Origin: Bacillota bacterium
GTDB taxonomy: Bacteria > Bacillota > Clostridia > Lachnospirales > Lachnospiraceae
Assembly: GCA_023418475.1 (NCBI GenBank)
Contig: JAEZZO010000079.1
Location: 1-64,000, forward strand
Direction of reading: 5' to 3'
DNA: 64,000 nt
Shown here: positions 18,943-27,768 of the stretch, in pieces
Position numbering within the stretch: position 1 is the first letter of the stretch
How the letters are laid out: each line of letters starts with the position of its first letter
The notes under the pieces: model-generated
Seen by the model: the letters and a program-made list of their open reading frames with translations, nothing else
What the model was told of the DNA's origin: nothing
The model's database searches: none
Made by a program: the position numbers and the translations under genes

Positions 18943-19010
18943 GCAAAAGTATGTTTCGCACGCGCTCGCGTCCATAAGTCTTTTTCAATGCACAGCTTTT
19001 GTACCGCTCG
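18943..19010. repeat. Repeat family 1, partial copy
   Basis: AAAGTATGTTTCGCACGCGC and the following TCGCGTCC, TAAG, AATGCAC and CTTTTG blocks line up with 50165-50215 (TGTGCTTCGCACTCTCGCG, TCCTAAG, AATGCAC, CTTTTTG). The final TTCATAGGA hairpin of the family is missing here. The rest of the 399-base spacer between the chemoreceptor and gabT shows only AT-rich DNA and the gabT terminator. Confidence 0.5.
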
Positions 19011-19039
19011 CGTAACAGTATTTGCCTATGCAAACTATA

Positions 19040-19074
19040 AAACACCCTGAAATATGGTAATTTCCAGGGTGTTT
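19040..19074 (-). terminator. Intrinsic terminator ending the polyamine island
   Basis: AAACACCCTG at 19040-19049 pairs with CAGGGTGTTT at 19065-19074. On the minus strand the stem is followed by TTTTATAGTTT, 42 bases past the gabT stop. Confidence 0.8.
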
Positions 19075-19115
19075 CATCACTGCTATTTTATGTTTATGTA
19101 ATATAAGATTTTAAT

Positions 19116-20477
19116 TTAAGAGATTAGGCTGCATTTTTGAATTGCTTTTTCTAAAATGTCAAAGCCTGCTTCGAGCTGCTCATCGGTTACAACCAATGGG
19201 CAAAGGAACCGGATTACATTCCCATAAGTGCCTGCATTTTCAATAATAAGACCATTTTCAACACATTCTTTAATCAGCTTTCCAACCAGTTCTCCGTTCG
19301 GTTCTTTGGATTTTTTATCCTTAACAAATTCGATACCGAGCATTGCACCAATACCTCTGACATCTCCAACAACCTCAAATTTTTCCTTCCACTCATGGAA
19401 CCGTTTTCTGCATTTTTCCGAAATAGCCAATGCCCTCTCACAGAGATGGTCCTTTTCCATTGCTTCCACAACCTTAAGTGCAGCTACACAGGAAAGAGCA
19501 TTTCCGCTATAGGTGCCGCCAAGGGTTCCAAAAGGTGCTGCATCAAATATTTCGGCGCTTGCAGTTACTGCAGAAAGGGGCAAGCCTCCAGCGATGGATT
19601 TAGCCGAGGTCAGAATATCCGGAGGGCAACCTGCCTCCTCCCAGTAATTTGACACAAACATTTTGCCGGAGCGTCCAAAGCCGCACTGTACCTCATCGGC
19701 TACCAGCAGAATTCCGTTCTCATCACAGATTTTCCGAACTGCCTTAACCCATTCCATCGGAGCAGGAATAAAGCCTCCCTCACCCTGAATTGGTTCAACA
19801 ACAATTGCCGCTACCAGGTTCGCAGGAGAGCATTCTTCGAATACCATTTTAAGATCATTAATATAATATTCGATGGCTTCTTCATCTGTATAACCCTTTG
19901 GTTTCCGGTACAGATAAGGGAAATCGGCACGGTAAACTCCGTCTGGAAAAGGTCCCATACCCGCTGCATATGCCTTTTTTGAGGTCATTGCCATGGTTAA
20001 TGCGGTTCTGCCGTGGAACGCTCCGGAGAATACGATAATATTCGGTCTTTTTGTATATGCTTTCGCAACCTTTACCGCATTTTCATCCGCTTCCGCTCCG
20101 CTGTTTACAAACATTGTTTTATGTATGCTTCCCCTTACCGGGACAAGCTCATTCATCTTTTCCGCCATGTTGATATATCCCTCATGGGTTATAATATTCA
20201 TCATAGCATGAAAGAAATTCTCTGCCTGACTTTTTACCGCTTCTACAAGCTCCGGACGGCTGTAGCCGATATTTAATACACCGACACCTCCGACCCAGTC
20301 CAAAAATAAATTACCATCCACATCCTCTACCATAGCTCCCTCACCGCGCCTTATTACGCAGGGATAAATACAGCGGATCGCTTTTGGTATTGCTGCCTCC
20401 CTCCGCTCAATCACCGCTTTCGCCTTTGGTCCGGGCAGAGTATTTGTAATAATTCTTGGTAAAGCATCCTTTAACAT
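19116..20477 (-). CDS. gabT: 4-aminobutyrate aminotransferase
   Basis: The 453-residue class-III PLP aminotransferase transfers the amino group of GABA to 2-oxoglutarate, giving succinate semialdehyde and glutamate. The PLP-binding lysine is Lys293 in TSAKSIAGG; VNSGAEA (about 124-130) binds the cofactor phosphate and ADEVQCGFGR (about 260-269) carries the ring-nitrogen aspartate. The sequence follows E. coli GabT closely along its whole length. It is the last gene of the putrescine island and is followed by a clear terminator. Its product is the substrate of the 4-hydroxybutyrate dehydrogenase encoded just upstream, so the two genes form a reductive GABA branch. Confidence 0.9.
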   Translation of the reverse strand: MLKDALPRIITNTLPGPKAKAVIERREAAIPKAIRCIYPCVIRRGEGAMVEDVDGNLFLDWVGGVGVLNIGYSRPELVEAVKSQAENFFHAMMNIITHEGYINMAEKMNELVPVRGSIHKTMFVNSGAEADENAVKVAKAYTKRPNIIVFSGAFHGRTALTMAMTSKKAYAAGMGPFPDGVYRADFPYLYRKPKGYTDEEAIEYYINDLKMVFEECSPANLVAAIVVEPIQGEGGFIPAPMEWVKAVRKICDENGILLVADEVQCGFGRSGKMFVSNYWEEAGCPPDILTSAKSIAGGLPLSAVTASAEIFDAAPFGTLGGTYSGNALSCVAALKVVEAMEKDHLCERALAISEKCRKRFHEWKEKFEVVGDVRGIGAMLGIEFVKDKKSKEPNGELVGKLIKECVENGLIIENAGTYGNVIRFLCPLVVTDEQLEAGFDILEKAIQKCSLIS

Positions 20478-20508
20478 AACAATAGCCTCTTTTCTATTTC
20501 AATATAAT

Positions 20509-20575
20509 GATTAGCCAGACAATAGCCTAAAAACTCATCTATACAATCAAAAATCAGGCTTTTGTCGGGCTAATC
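20509..20575. repeat. Long hairpin between 4-hydroxybutyrate dehydrogenase and gabT genes (family 2-like)
   Basis: The arms GATTAGCCAGACAATAGCCT (20509-20528) and AGGCTTTTGTCGGGCTAATC (20556-20575) pair over 20 positions with two mismatches. The AGGCTTTTG block is shared with repeat family 2, but the inner GATGAATAT palindrome is absent. It may tune gabT expression relative to the upstream gene. Confidence 0.6.
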
Positions 20576-20614
20576 ATATCATTATGGTTAATGTATCTGA
20601 CATCCAGTCAGTCC

Positions 20615-21730
20615 TTAATATACTGAATAATAAATGTCAGTGATGTCTTCTTTCTTTAATTCAATATAACTATTTGCTAATAAGCGACCCTGGTTTTTGA
20701 CCACTGACTCCGCAAATTCCTCGATCAAAGGTTTCGTAACTCCATAGCTTCGCAAAGATTTCTCGGGAAGAATCATATGAAACAGTGCATCAATCTTGCT
20801 GTATACCATACTAGATTCACAGCCAAGAATTTCAGCAAGAAAATTATTTAATTTCTTTATTTTTCCTTCCGGACAGATACTCATATACTTATGGAATACG
20901 CCGTGGAATACCGCATAGTTTGCTTCTCCGTGCGCTACATGAAATAGCGTTCCAAGCGGATAACTGAGTGCATGCACCGCCCCACAGCCTGCATTTCCAA
21001 ATGATATTCCGGCAAAGGCTGCTGCGAGCAGGAAATCCTTTTGAATTGGAATTCTAGAATCCTTTCCATTCGCTGCTATTTGCAGATATCCTTTTAGTAT
21101 AAGCTCCATGGCTTTTTCCGAATACATTTCGGTGAAAGCATTAGCCTTTGGAGATAGATAAGATTCAATGGCATGGATAAAAGCATCCAGCGAGCTGGCA
21201 GCAAAGCCGGAATAGGGAAGTGTATCTAACAACTCCGGTATCAGTACTGCATAATCTGCAAACAGTTCATCTGTTGCCAAGGCAAGCTTGGTTTTCCGTC
21301 TGGTCAGCTCTATTACAGATATATTGGTTACTTCACTGCCCGTTCCGCAGGTTGTAGGAATGATAATTAATTCCTTATCTCTGATGATATCCAGCTTTTT
21401 TTCAAAAAGCTCCTGCACAGGAGTAATATTTTTTAATACAAAAAGCTTCGCCACATCCAGAACCGAGCCTCCGCCAACAGCAATTACCCGGTGATAAGAA
21501 GCTCCCTTTAGATCCTGTACAATGGCTTCTACCATAAGATCATTTGGCTCTCCGTTTCCATAATTTCTAAGATTAACGACGGTTGCTCCGTTACTATAAT
21601 TTTTCAAGTAGTTCTCATAGGTGTGAGCGCTGGTGATCAGCAAATCACCGCTACCAATCCGGTATTCCATGAAAAAATCTTCACACCGCTCATAGAGCAA
21701 AATGGTGGGTTTCATACGAAATTGTTGCAT
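20615..21730 (-). CDS. 4-hydroxybutyrate dehydrogenase, iron-type alcohol dehydrogenase
   Basis: The 371-residue length and the sequence throughout resemble Clostridium kluyveri 4-hydroxybutyrate dehydrogenase, for example IAVGGGSVLDVAK for NAD binding (about 83-95) and IIPTTCGTGSEVTN (about 124-137). Metal ligands of the type-III alcohol dehydrogenase fold are Asp in SSLDAFIHA, His in that same motif, His in AVHALSYP and His in VAHGEANY. It reduces succinate semialdehyde to 4-hydroxybutyrate with NADH, so here GABA-derived carbon would serve as an electron sink. It sits between aldehyde dehydrogenase and gabT genes on one strand. The later 4-hydroxybutyryl-CoA genes are not in the window. 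Confidence 0.88.
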   Translation of the reverse strand: MQQFRMKPTILLYERCEDFFMEYRIGSGDLLITSAHTYENYLKNYSNGATVVNLRNYGNGEPNDLMVEAIVQDLKGASYHRVIAVGGGSVLDVAKLFVLKNITPVQELFEKKLDIIRDKELIIIPTTCGTGSEVTNISVIELTRRKTKLALATDELFADYAVLIPELLDTLPYSGFAASSLDAFIHAIESYLSPKANAFTEMYSEKAMELILKGYLQIAANGKDSRIPIQKDFLLAAAFAGISFGNAGCGAVHALSYPLGTLFHVAHGEANYAVFHGVFHKYMSICPEGKIKKLNNFLAEILGCESSMVYSKIDALFHMILPEKSLRSYGVTKPLIEEFAESVVKNQGRLLANSYIELKKEDITDIYYSVY

Positions 21731-21790
21731 AATGACTCCATTCTTTCTATCGTTAATGATTACCTCTTAGACGCTGTCCTTAATTTGTGG

Positions 21791-23275
21791 CTATCTTTCC
21801 TCATACCATCCCACAATACCCGGATTAAGATTAATATTAATCTGCTTTACCTCCTGGTACTCCTCCAGGCCCTGTATGCCTAACTCTCTGCCATAGCCGC
21901 TCATCTTATAGCCTCCCCAGGGAGCCTCGTTATAGGTCGGATTGTAGCAATTGATCCAGGTAATACCGGCTCTGATCTCCTTTATGACACGGAGCGCTCT
22001 GGCACCATCCGTAGTAAATACAGCTCCTGCCAGACCGTAGATTGTATCATTTGCCAGGCTGACTGCTTCTTCCTCCGTCTGAAAAGTCTGAATTGTAACT
22101 ACCGGACCGAATACCTCTTCCTTTACGATTGTCATATCCGGAGTGCAATTGTCAAATATGGTAGGTCTTACATAGTAGCCCTTTGCGCATTCCCCCTCCG
22201 TATACCGGAAGCCTCCGCAAACACAGTCCGCTCCTTCTGCTTTTGCAGTTTCTATGTATTTTAGTACCGTATTCATATGAGCTTCTGAAACCAAAGGACC
22301 CATATCAGGGTTGTCAAGACCATTACCCAGTGTCATAGCATTAGCTCTCTCAGCGAGCCTTGCCACAAACTTATCCTTCAGGCTCTTCTCAATGATAATT
22401 CTTGAACCTGCCGAGCATACCTCGCCCTGATTGAAGAAAATACCAATCATGGCCCATTCCACCGCACCTTCAAAATCAGCATCCGCAAAGATAACATTTG
22501 GGGACTTTCCGCCAAGCTCAAGTCCTACCTTTTTCAGGTTTCCAATTGCTGCCCTTGCGATATCCTGCCCTACCTCTGTACTTCCTGTAAAGGTAACCAT
22601 ATCTACATCAGAACTTGCCGCAATTTCATGCCCCACCGTGCCTCCTGCTCCCATGACAAGGTTTACAGTACCCTTAGGAAGTCCTGCTGCCTCAAGGATT
22701 TCGAATAAAACAACTGAGGACAGCGGGGTATTGGAGCTTGGTTTGAAGACGATGGAATTGCCTGCACTAAGGGACGGCGCAATCTTCCAGACTGCCATGA
22801 GGAGAGGATAATTCCACGGTGTAATTTGTCCGCAGACACCTACCGGTTCATGTATTGTATAGGAATGCATCTGCCCGAAATTGTCATTTACGTCATATAC
22901 TCCGCCGAAAGGTGCCTTAATCAGCCCTGCATAGTATTTAAAGCAGTGTATTGCATCATCAACATCACCTTCCGCTTCTCTTAAGGGCTTTCCATTATCC
23001 AGCGTATCTGTTTTAGCAAGCTCATCCCTTCTCTGATCCATCAGCTCGGCAATCTTAGAAAGGATATCCGAGCGTTTTTGGGAATCCATCCTTCTCCATT
23101 CACCCTTTCCATAGAAAGCTTCCTTTGCTGCTGCGATCGCAAGTTTTGCATCTTCTTCGGAGCCCTCTGCTGTTTCCGCCAGAAGCTCTCCGTTTGCAGG
23201 ATTAATAATTTTTCTTACCTTACCCGACAATGCAGGTATCCATTCGCCGTTGATATAATTCTTCTTTAATTCCAT
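21791..23275 (-). CDS. Aldehyde dehydrogenase, probably gamma-aminobutyraldehyde dehydrogenase
   Basis: The 494-residue NAD(P)-dependent aldehyde dehydrogenase has catalytic Cys287 in GEVCSAGSR, general base Glu253 in LELGGKSPN and the oxyanion asparagine in TPWNYPLLM. It belongs to the betaine/aminoaldehyde branch. Between putrescine aminotransferase and GABA-processing genes its natural substrate should be 4-aminobutanal, oxidised to GABA; this substrate is inferred from context. GGGAGG precedes the ATG. It follows the aminotransferase gene by 111 bases, a spacer that holds an unusual interlocked repeat structure. Confidence 0.88.
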   Translation of the reverse strand: MELKKNYINGEWIPALSGKVRKIINPANGELLAETAEGSEEDAKLAIAAAKEAFYGKGEWRRMDSQKRSDILSKIAELMDQRRDELAKTDTLDNGKPLREAEGDVDDAIHCFKYYAGLIKAPFGGVYDVNDNFGQMHSYTIHEPVGVCGQITPWNYPLLMAVWKIAPSLSAGNSIVFKPSSNTPLSSVVLFEILEAAGLPKGTVNLVMGAGGTVGHEIAASSDVDMVTFTGSTEVGQDIARAAIGNLKKVGLELGGKSPNVIFADADFEGAVEWAMIGIFFNQGEVCSAGSRIIIEKSLKDKFVARLAERANAMTLGNGLDNPDMGPLVSEAHMNTVLKYIETAKAEGADCVCGGFRYTEGECAKGYYVRPTIFDNCTPDMTIVKEEVFGPVVTIQTFQTEEEAVSLANDTIYGLAGAVFTTDGARALRVIKEIRAGITWINCYNPTYNEAPWGGYKMSGYGRELGIQGLEEYQEVKQININLNPGIVGWYEER

Positions 23276-23333
23276 GACAGCCTCCCTCTTAAATAATTGA
23301 ATTAAGTAATAGAAAACAATAGAATAAGTTAAA

Positions 23334-23376
23334 TGCCATAAGTAGATTTGGGTATCAACTTATGGCACTCAAATCT
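23334..23376 (-). promoter_or_regulatory. Interlocked inverted repeats, pseudoknot topology
   Basis: In order on the plus strand the segments are TGCCATAAG (23334-23342), AGATTTG (23344-23350), CTTATGGCA (23359-23367) and CAAATCT (23370-23376). The first pairs with the third (9 bp) and the second with the fourth (7 bp). The crossing order allows an H-type pseudoknot or two mutually exclusive hairpins in the mRNA between the aminotransferase and aldehyde dehydrogenase genes. Confidence 0.6.
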
Positions 23377-23386
23377 TTTATTCTTC

Positions 23387-24742
23387 TTACAAATTAAATT
23401 CTTCCTTCGTATCTGCGAGTGCCTCATCCAGGCGTGTCAGGATATCATCCATGTCCTGATAGGTTATGATTGCTGCCGGTTCGAAGCGGATGCATTTTGC
23501 ATTCACCAGGGTACCTGCTGTAAGAACACGTCGTGCAAACATACCCTTAGCAACAGAATAACCTACATCACTGGTTACAAACTCAAGGCCGATCATTAAG
23601 CCAACACCGCGAACGTCATCTATTACCGTAGGATATTTTTCGGCAAGCTTTCTGATACCATTTATTAAATATTCGCCCTTCTTGGCGCACTGGCCCGGAA
23701 CATCATTTTCCAGCATATACTTGATCGTTGCAAGCGCTGCGGAGCAAGCAAGAGGATTACCGCCAAAGGTCGGTGAGCCAAGAAGCCAGGGATTATCAAC
23801 CAATTCCTGCGTCCACATATGAGGTCTGCAGATAATACCGGTAATAGGCATAATTCCACCTCCAAATGCTTTGCCGTAGGTCATGATATCCGGAACAACC
23901 TCCTCCGCTTCACAACGAAACATCGTTCCGGTTCTTCCCATACCGGTCTGGATTTCATCAAAGATTAGTGCTACTCCGTATTCATCACAGATTTCTCTGA
24001 CTTCCTTTAAGTATCCCTTTGGAGGAACAATAATACCGGCTTCTCCCTGAATCGGTTCCAGAATAACGGCTGCAACACTTTCTCCGACTGCCTTCAGATT
24101 ACGGATCGCTTTCCGAAGATCCTGTGCATTCCCGTATTCCACATGCTGCACCTGCTGTACCATCGGAGCATATGGTACACGGTAAGTACCCTTGCCGCCC
24201 ATCGAGATCGCTCCCATGGATTTTCCGTGAAAGGCTCCAACTGTTGAAATATACCATTTCCCACCGGTCGCAATTCGTGCAAGCTTTAAGGCCATCTCTA
24301 CTGCCTCGGCTCCTCCATTTGTAAAGAAGCACTTTTCAAGGTCTCCTGGTGTAATATCAGCAACTGCTTTGGCAAGATAACCGCGAAGTGGATCTAATAG
24401 CTCCTGGGAATGGAGTGCCTGATGATCAAGCTGCGCTTTTACCGTATCTATAATCTCCTGATTTCTATGACCGCAGGTGTAGATACCAAAACCACCCAGA
24501 CAATCAATAAATTCTTCTCCATATAATCCAGAGCAGTAGGCGCCATAATCTTTCCATTCCACTACCGCTGCATTTGTTGAAACAGATTTACGGTATTTTA
24601 GCCATCCAGGGCTTACATAGGTATCGAAGTATTCTACCGTTTCCTGGGTTATTTCCTTCTTTTGCTCCTCTGTCAGCTCATCGCTGTGGATAAACTTGAT
24701 TACTTTGTTTAAATCACTCACTACCTGCTCTTTGTTTCTCAT
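23387..24742 (-). CDS. patA: Putrescine aminotransferase
   Basis: The product (451 residues) follows E. coli PatA (YgjG) nearly end to end, including EFIDCLGGFGI, HSQELLDPLR and AFHGKSMGA. The PLP lysine is Lys291 in TYGKAFGGG and the ring-nitrogen aspartate lies in IFDEIQTGMGR. The enzyme transfers an amino group of putrescine to 2-oxoglutarate, giving 4-aminobutanal and glutamate. I place the start at ATG 24742, after AGGT and at the natural N-terminus; an in-frame extension to 24844 would add 34 residues lacking family similarity. It lies between the potABCD importer and the aldehyde dehydrogenase gene, so imported putrescine is degraded directly, without gamma-glutamylation. Confidence 0.92.
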   Translation of the reverse strand: MRNKEQVVSDLNKVIKFIHSDELTEEQKKEITQETVEYFDTYVSPGWLKYRKSVSTNAAVVEWKDYGAYCSGLYGEEFIDCLGGFGIYTCGHRNQEIIDTVKAQLDHQALHSQELLDPLRGYLAKAVADITPGDLEKCFFTNGGAEAVEMALKLARIATGGKWYISTVGAFHGKSMGAISMGGKGTYRVPYAPMVQQVQHVEYGNAQDLRKAIRNLKAVGESVAAVILEPIQGEAGIIVPPKGYLKEVREICDEYGVALIFDEIQTGMGRTGTMFRCEAEEVVPDIMTYGKAFGGGIMPITGIICRPHMWTQELVDNPWLLGSPTFGGNPLACSAALATIKYMLENDVPGQCAKKGEYLINGIRKLAEKYPTVIDDVRGVGLMIGLEFVTSDVGYSVAKGMFARRVLTAGTLVNAKCIRFEPAAIITYQDMDDILTRLDEALADTKEEFNL

Positions 24743-24939
24743 AACTATTACCTGACCTTTCAGTTTTTTGATCATTCCTAATGATCTGTTTAAAGTAATT
24801 AACTTTATGATAGGAGTGTAAAAGTCAGATTTCGTCACATTCAACCGTCCTATTTATGTTGACTTTTATCACTTAAATCACTTTGAAACAACTAACTTTT
24901 TCCAACAATTTTTTTAACCTTCTGAGTGCTCTGCCGCTT

Positions 24940-25995
24940 TTATTTTGTAAATTCAGCCCACATTTCACTGTAGGTATCAACTGTCTTTCCGATATTCTTG
25001 ACATAATGGCCCTTGCTGATTTCTTCTGCAGGTATCATAATAGCCGGATTACTCTTATAAGCCTCATCCATTAATGCTGTACCCGCTTTATTAGGATTAA
25101 GGTAAGGGAACTTGCTGACGATTTGCTTATTTACCTCCGCTTTCAAAATATAATCAATAAATTTATAAGCATTCTCTACATTCTTGGCATCCTTGGTGAT
25201 ACACATATTGTCAAAGAAAAGATACATTCCTTCCTTCGGATATGCTACTGCAAGATTTTTATTTTCCTGCAGGGCTATTGCTGCTTCACCACTCCAGAAT
25301 AGGCCTGCCTTCGTCTCCTCGGTTATCATCAGGGTTTTCGGTGAATCGCTGTCGAGACTCTTAATGTTTGGTTTCAATGTCAATAATTTATCCTTTATCT
25401 GACCCAGTTTTGTTCCGTCCGTCTCATTCATATCATATCCCATGCTTAAGGAGGTGACCCCTATAATTGATCTGAAGTCATCAAGTACAACCAGTGAATT
25501 GGCATAATCAGGTTTAAAAAGCTCCGCATAGGTTGTAAAATCAGCTCCTGCCGGTACTAATTTTTTGTTGTAGATAATAACTCCCGCACCGCCAAGGTAG
25601 GGAACAGAGTGTTCGTTGCCCGGATCATAACCTGGGTTTAAATAAGTCTTGTCAATATTGCCAAGGTTGGTTAGTTTGCTCTGGTCCATTTTCAGAAGAA
25701 GTCCCTGGGAAATCATATTCTCCACCATATAATCACTGGGGCAAACAATATCGTAGGTTCCTGCACTACTTCCCTGAACTTTAGCAAGCATCTCCTCATT
25801 GTTCGAATAAGTCTGCATCTGCACCTTAATTCCGGTTTCCTTTTCAAAGCCCTTGACTACCTCATCCGGCAGATATTCCGTCCACATGAACAGGTTCAGG
25901 GTTCCGGCCTTGCTGCCTCCTCTGCCACATCCGGCAAGACTAAAAATAAAAACACCTGTCATAATTAGAACCAGTACTTTTTTAAATTTCTTCAT
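24940..25995 (-). CDS. potD: Spermidine/putrescine-binding lipoprotein
   Basis: The 351-residue protein begins with a lipoprotein signal (MKKFKKVLVLIMTG, lipobox LAGC with the lipidated cysteine at about 23) and continues as a class-II periplasmic-type binding protein of the PotD/PotF group (LNLFMWTEYLPDEVVKGFEK, VCPSDYMVENM). It captures polyamine outside the cell and delivers it to PotBC. AAGGAGG lies ahead of the ATG. It follows potC by about 100 bases and precedes the putrescine aminotransferase gene, which points to putrescine as the main ligand; spermidine cannot be excluded. Confidence 0.93.
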   Translation of the reverse strand: MKKFKKVLVLIMTGVFIFSLAGCGRGGSKAGTLNLFMWTEYLPDEVVKGFEKETGIKVQMQTYSNNEEMLAKVQGSSAGTYDIVCPSDYMVENMISQGLLLKMDQSKLTNLGNIDKTYLNPGYDPGNEHSVPYLGGAGVIIYNKKLVPAGADFTTYAELFKPDYANSLVVLDDFRSIIGVTSLSMGYDMNETDGTKLGQIKDKLLTLKPNIKSLDSDSPKTLMITEETKAGLFWSGEAAIALQENKNLAVAYPKEGMYLFFDNMCITKDAKNVENAYKFIDYILKAEVNKQIVSKFPYLNPNKAGTALMDEAYKSNPAIMIPAEEISKGHYVKNIGKTVDTYSEMWAEFTK

Positions 25996-26094
25996 ACTTA
26001 TTTCCTCCTTAAGAATAATTCACTATTTCATAAATCCATCTGACACATTTTTAGATCATAACAAATAAGTCTTTCCAATCGTTACGTGAACTGT

Positions 26095-26898
26095 TTATCC
26101 AGAGATGCGTTTTGTCTTAGCACTTTTATCTCTCTGAGAAAAGACCACTATCAAAATGGTGATCACCAGAATAATCGTGGAAAGTGCGTAAACATCAGGG
26201 GTTACACCAGTCTTGGTAAGCTCCATTACCTTTAGAGGGAAGGTATTGCTTCCTGGACCTGTTGTAAAAAAGCTTATGATGATATCGTCAATTGAAAGTG
26301 TAAAGGATAAAAACGCTCCTGCTATTACTCCCGGTAAAATGATTGGCAGTGTGACCGTAAGAAATGTCTTAACCCGGCCTGCTCCAAGATCCATTGCCGC
26401 CTCCTCCACTGATTTATCAAAGCCAGCAAATCTTGCATTTACGGTAAATACCACAAACGGGATACAAAAGGTGGCATGCGCAATAATTAAAGAAACCAGA
26501 CCCATAGGTACCTGCGATATATTAAAAATGGCCAGCAAGGAAATACCTAATACAATTTCCGGAATAACTACAGGAATATAGAGCAATGTGTCAATAATTC
26601 CCTTTCCTTTAAACTTGTATTTTGTCATGCCATAAGAAGCCAAGGTTCCTATCACCGTTGCAATCACAGTACTGGAAAATCCTACAATCAAGGTGTTCCC
26701 ATAAGCTTCCAAGAGTGCATCGTTCTGGAATAGCTCGGGATACCAACGAAAGGTAAAACTTTCAAATACAATATTTCTTTCTGACGAATTAAAGGAATAC
26801 AATACGACTATTGCAATCGGTAAATAAAGAAATGCATAAATCAGGAAGTCGTAGATACCAGTAAGGGTTTTTCCATTTCGTTTCTTTCTTTCACGCAT
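26095..26898 (-). CDS. potC: Polyamine ABC transporter permease
   Basis: This 267-residue inner-membrane permease has six hydrophobic segments and the cytoplasmic EAA loop (EEAAMDLGAGRVKTFLTVTLPIILPG, centred near residue 165, shown as the ATPase-docking motif) that contacts PotA. It begins immediately after the potB stop codon, so the two are translationally coupled. It pairs with PotB to form the channel. Confidence 0.93.
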   Translation of the reverse strand: MRERKKRNGKTLTGIYDFLIYAFLYLPIAIVVLYSFNSSERNIVFESFTFRWYPELFQNDALLEAYGNTLIVGFSSTVIATVIGTLASYGMTKYKFKGKGIIDTLLYIPVVIPEIVLGISLLAIFNISQVPMGLVSLIIAHATFCIPFVVFTVNARFAGFDKSVEEAAMDLGAGRVKTFLTVTLPIILPGVIAGAFLSFTLSIDDIIISFFTTGPGSNTFPLKVMELTKTGVTPDVYALSTIILVITILIVVFSQRDKSAKTKRISG

Positions 26899-27768
26899 CT
26901 ACATCACCCCCAAATCTTTGATCTCTCCGCCGCACTTTTTGTATACAGTTACCAGAATAATAATCAATATAATTAAAAGCATGGACAGCGCTGCACCAAA
27001 TGGCCAGTTATTGGCGGCCTTAAATTGATTTTCAATCAGATTACCAATTAACTGTGACTTTCCCCCTCCCATGATATCGGATACAAAGAAATATCCAAGC
27101 GATGGGATAAACACCAGTATGGTACCCGAGAAAATTCCCGCGGAAGTAAGCGGTAAAGTAACATGTAAAAAAGTCTTTACCTTATTAGCACCCAGGTCAT
27201 TGGAGGCTTCCAATAAGCTGAAATCCAACTTATCAATCGAAGCAAACAACGGTAATACCATATAGGGAAATAGGATGTATACCATACCAAGTAGTACCGC
27301 CCCTCTGGTATAAAGGATTTCTACCGGCTCATTAATTAGATGAAGATGAAGCAATAGGGTATTTAGTAAGCCTGTTTTGCCAAGTATTGTTTTCCAACCA
27401 TTTAAGCGGATCAGGGAATTCGTCCAAAATGGCACCATCAGCATAATCATCATCAGCGCTTTTTTCTTTTTTGCCGATCTTGCCATATGATAGGCAAAGG
27501 GATAACCAAATAATATTGCGAACACAGTTGTAAACACTGCCAGAAGAAAGGAATTGGTGTAAATTTCAAGATAGGTCGGATTAAATAATTCCTTATAATT
27601 TGTAAATGTAAATTGGTTTACAACATGATAGCCATCCGTTGACATAAAGCTTAAATAAAATACATATAGAAGCGGTGCTGCAACCAGAAGGATCAGCCAT
27701 ATCGTAACCGGCGAGACCGTCGCTAATAAAGGAATTGTTTTATTTCGAAGCTTATGGCTTTTTCTCAT
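26899..27768 (-). CDS. potB: Polyamine ABC transporter permease
   Basis: The 289-residue permease has six membrane helices and an EAA loop (LLEASNDLGANKVKTFLHVT, about residues 184-203). It starts directly at the potA stop and ends directly at the potC start, the tight order potA-potB-potC-potD usual for polyamine importers of Firmicutes. Confidence 0.93.
   Translation of the reverse strand: MRKSHKLRNKTIPLLATVSPVTIWLILLVAAPLLYVFYLSFMSTDGYHVVNQFTFTNYKELFNPTYLEIYTNSFLLAVFTTVFAILFGYPFAYHMARSAKKKKALMMIMLMVPFWTNSLIRLNGWKTILGKTGLLNTLLLHLHLINEPVEILYTRGAVLLGMVYILFPYMVLPLFASIDKLDFSLLEASNDLGANKVKTFLHVTLPLTSAGIFSGTILVFIPSLGYFFVSDIMGGGKSQLIGNLIENQFKAANNWPFGAALSMLLIILIIILVTVYKKCGGEIKDLGVM

Noticed and set aside
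24743..24844. 34-residue N-terminal extension of the putrescine aminotransferase
   Set aside because: No similarity to the family in the extension, and a better ribosome site lies before the internal ATG at 24742.
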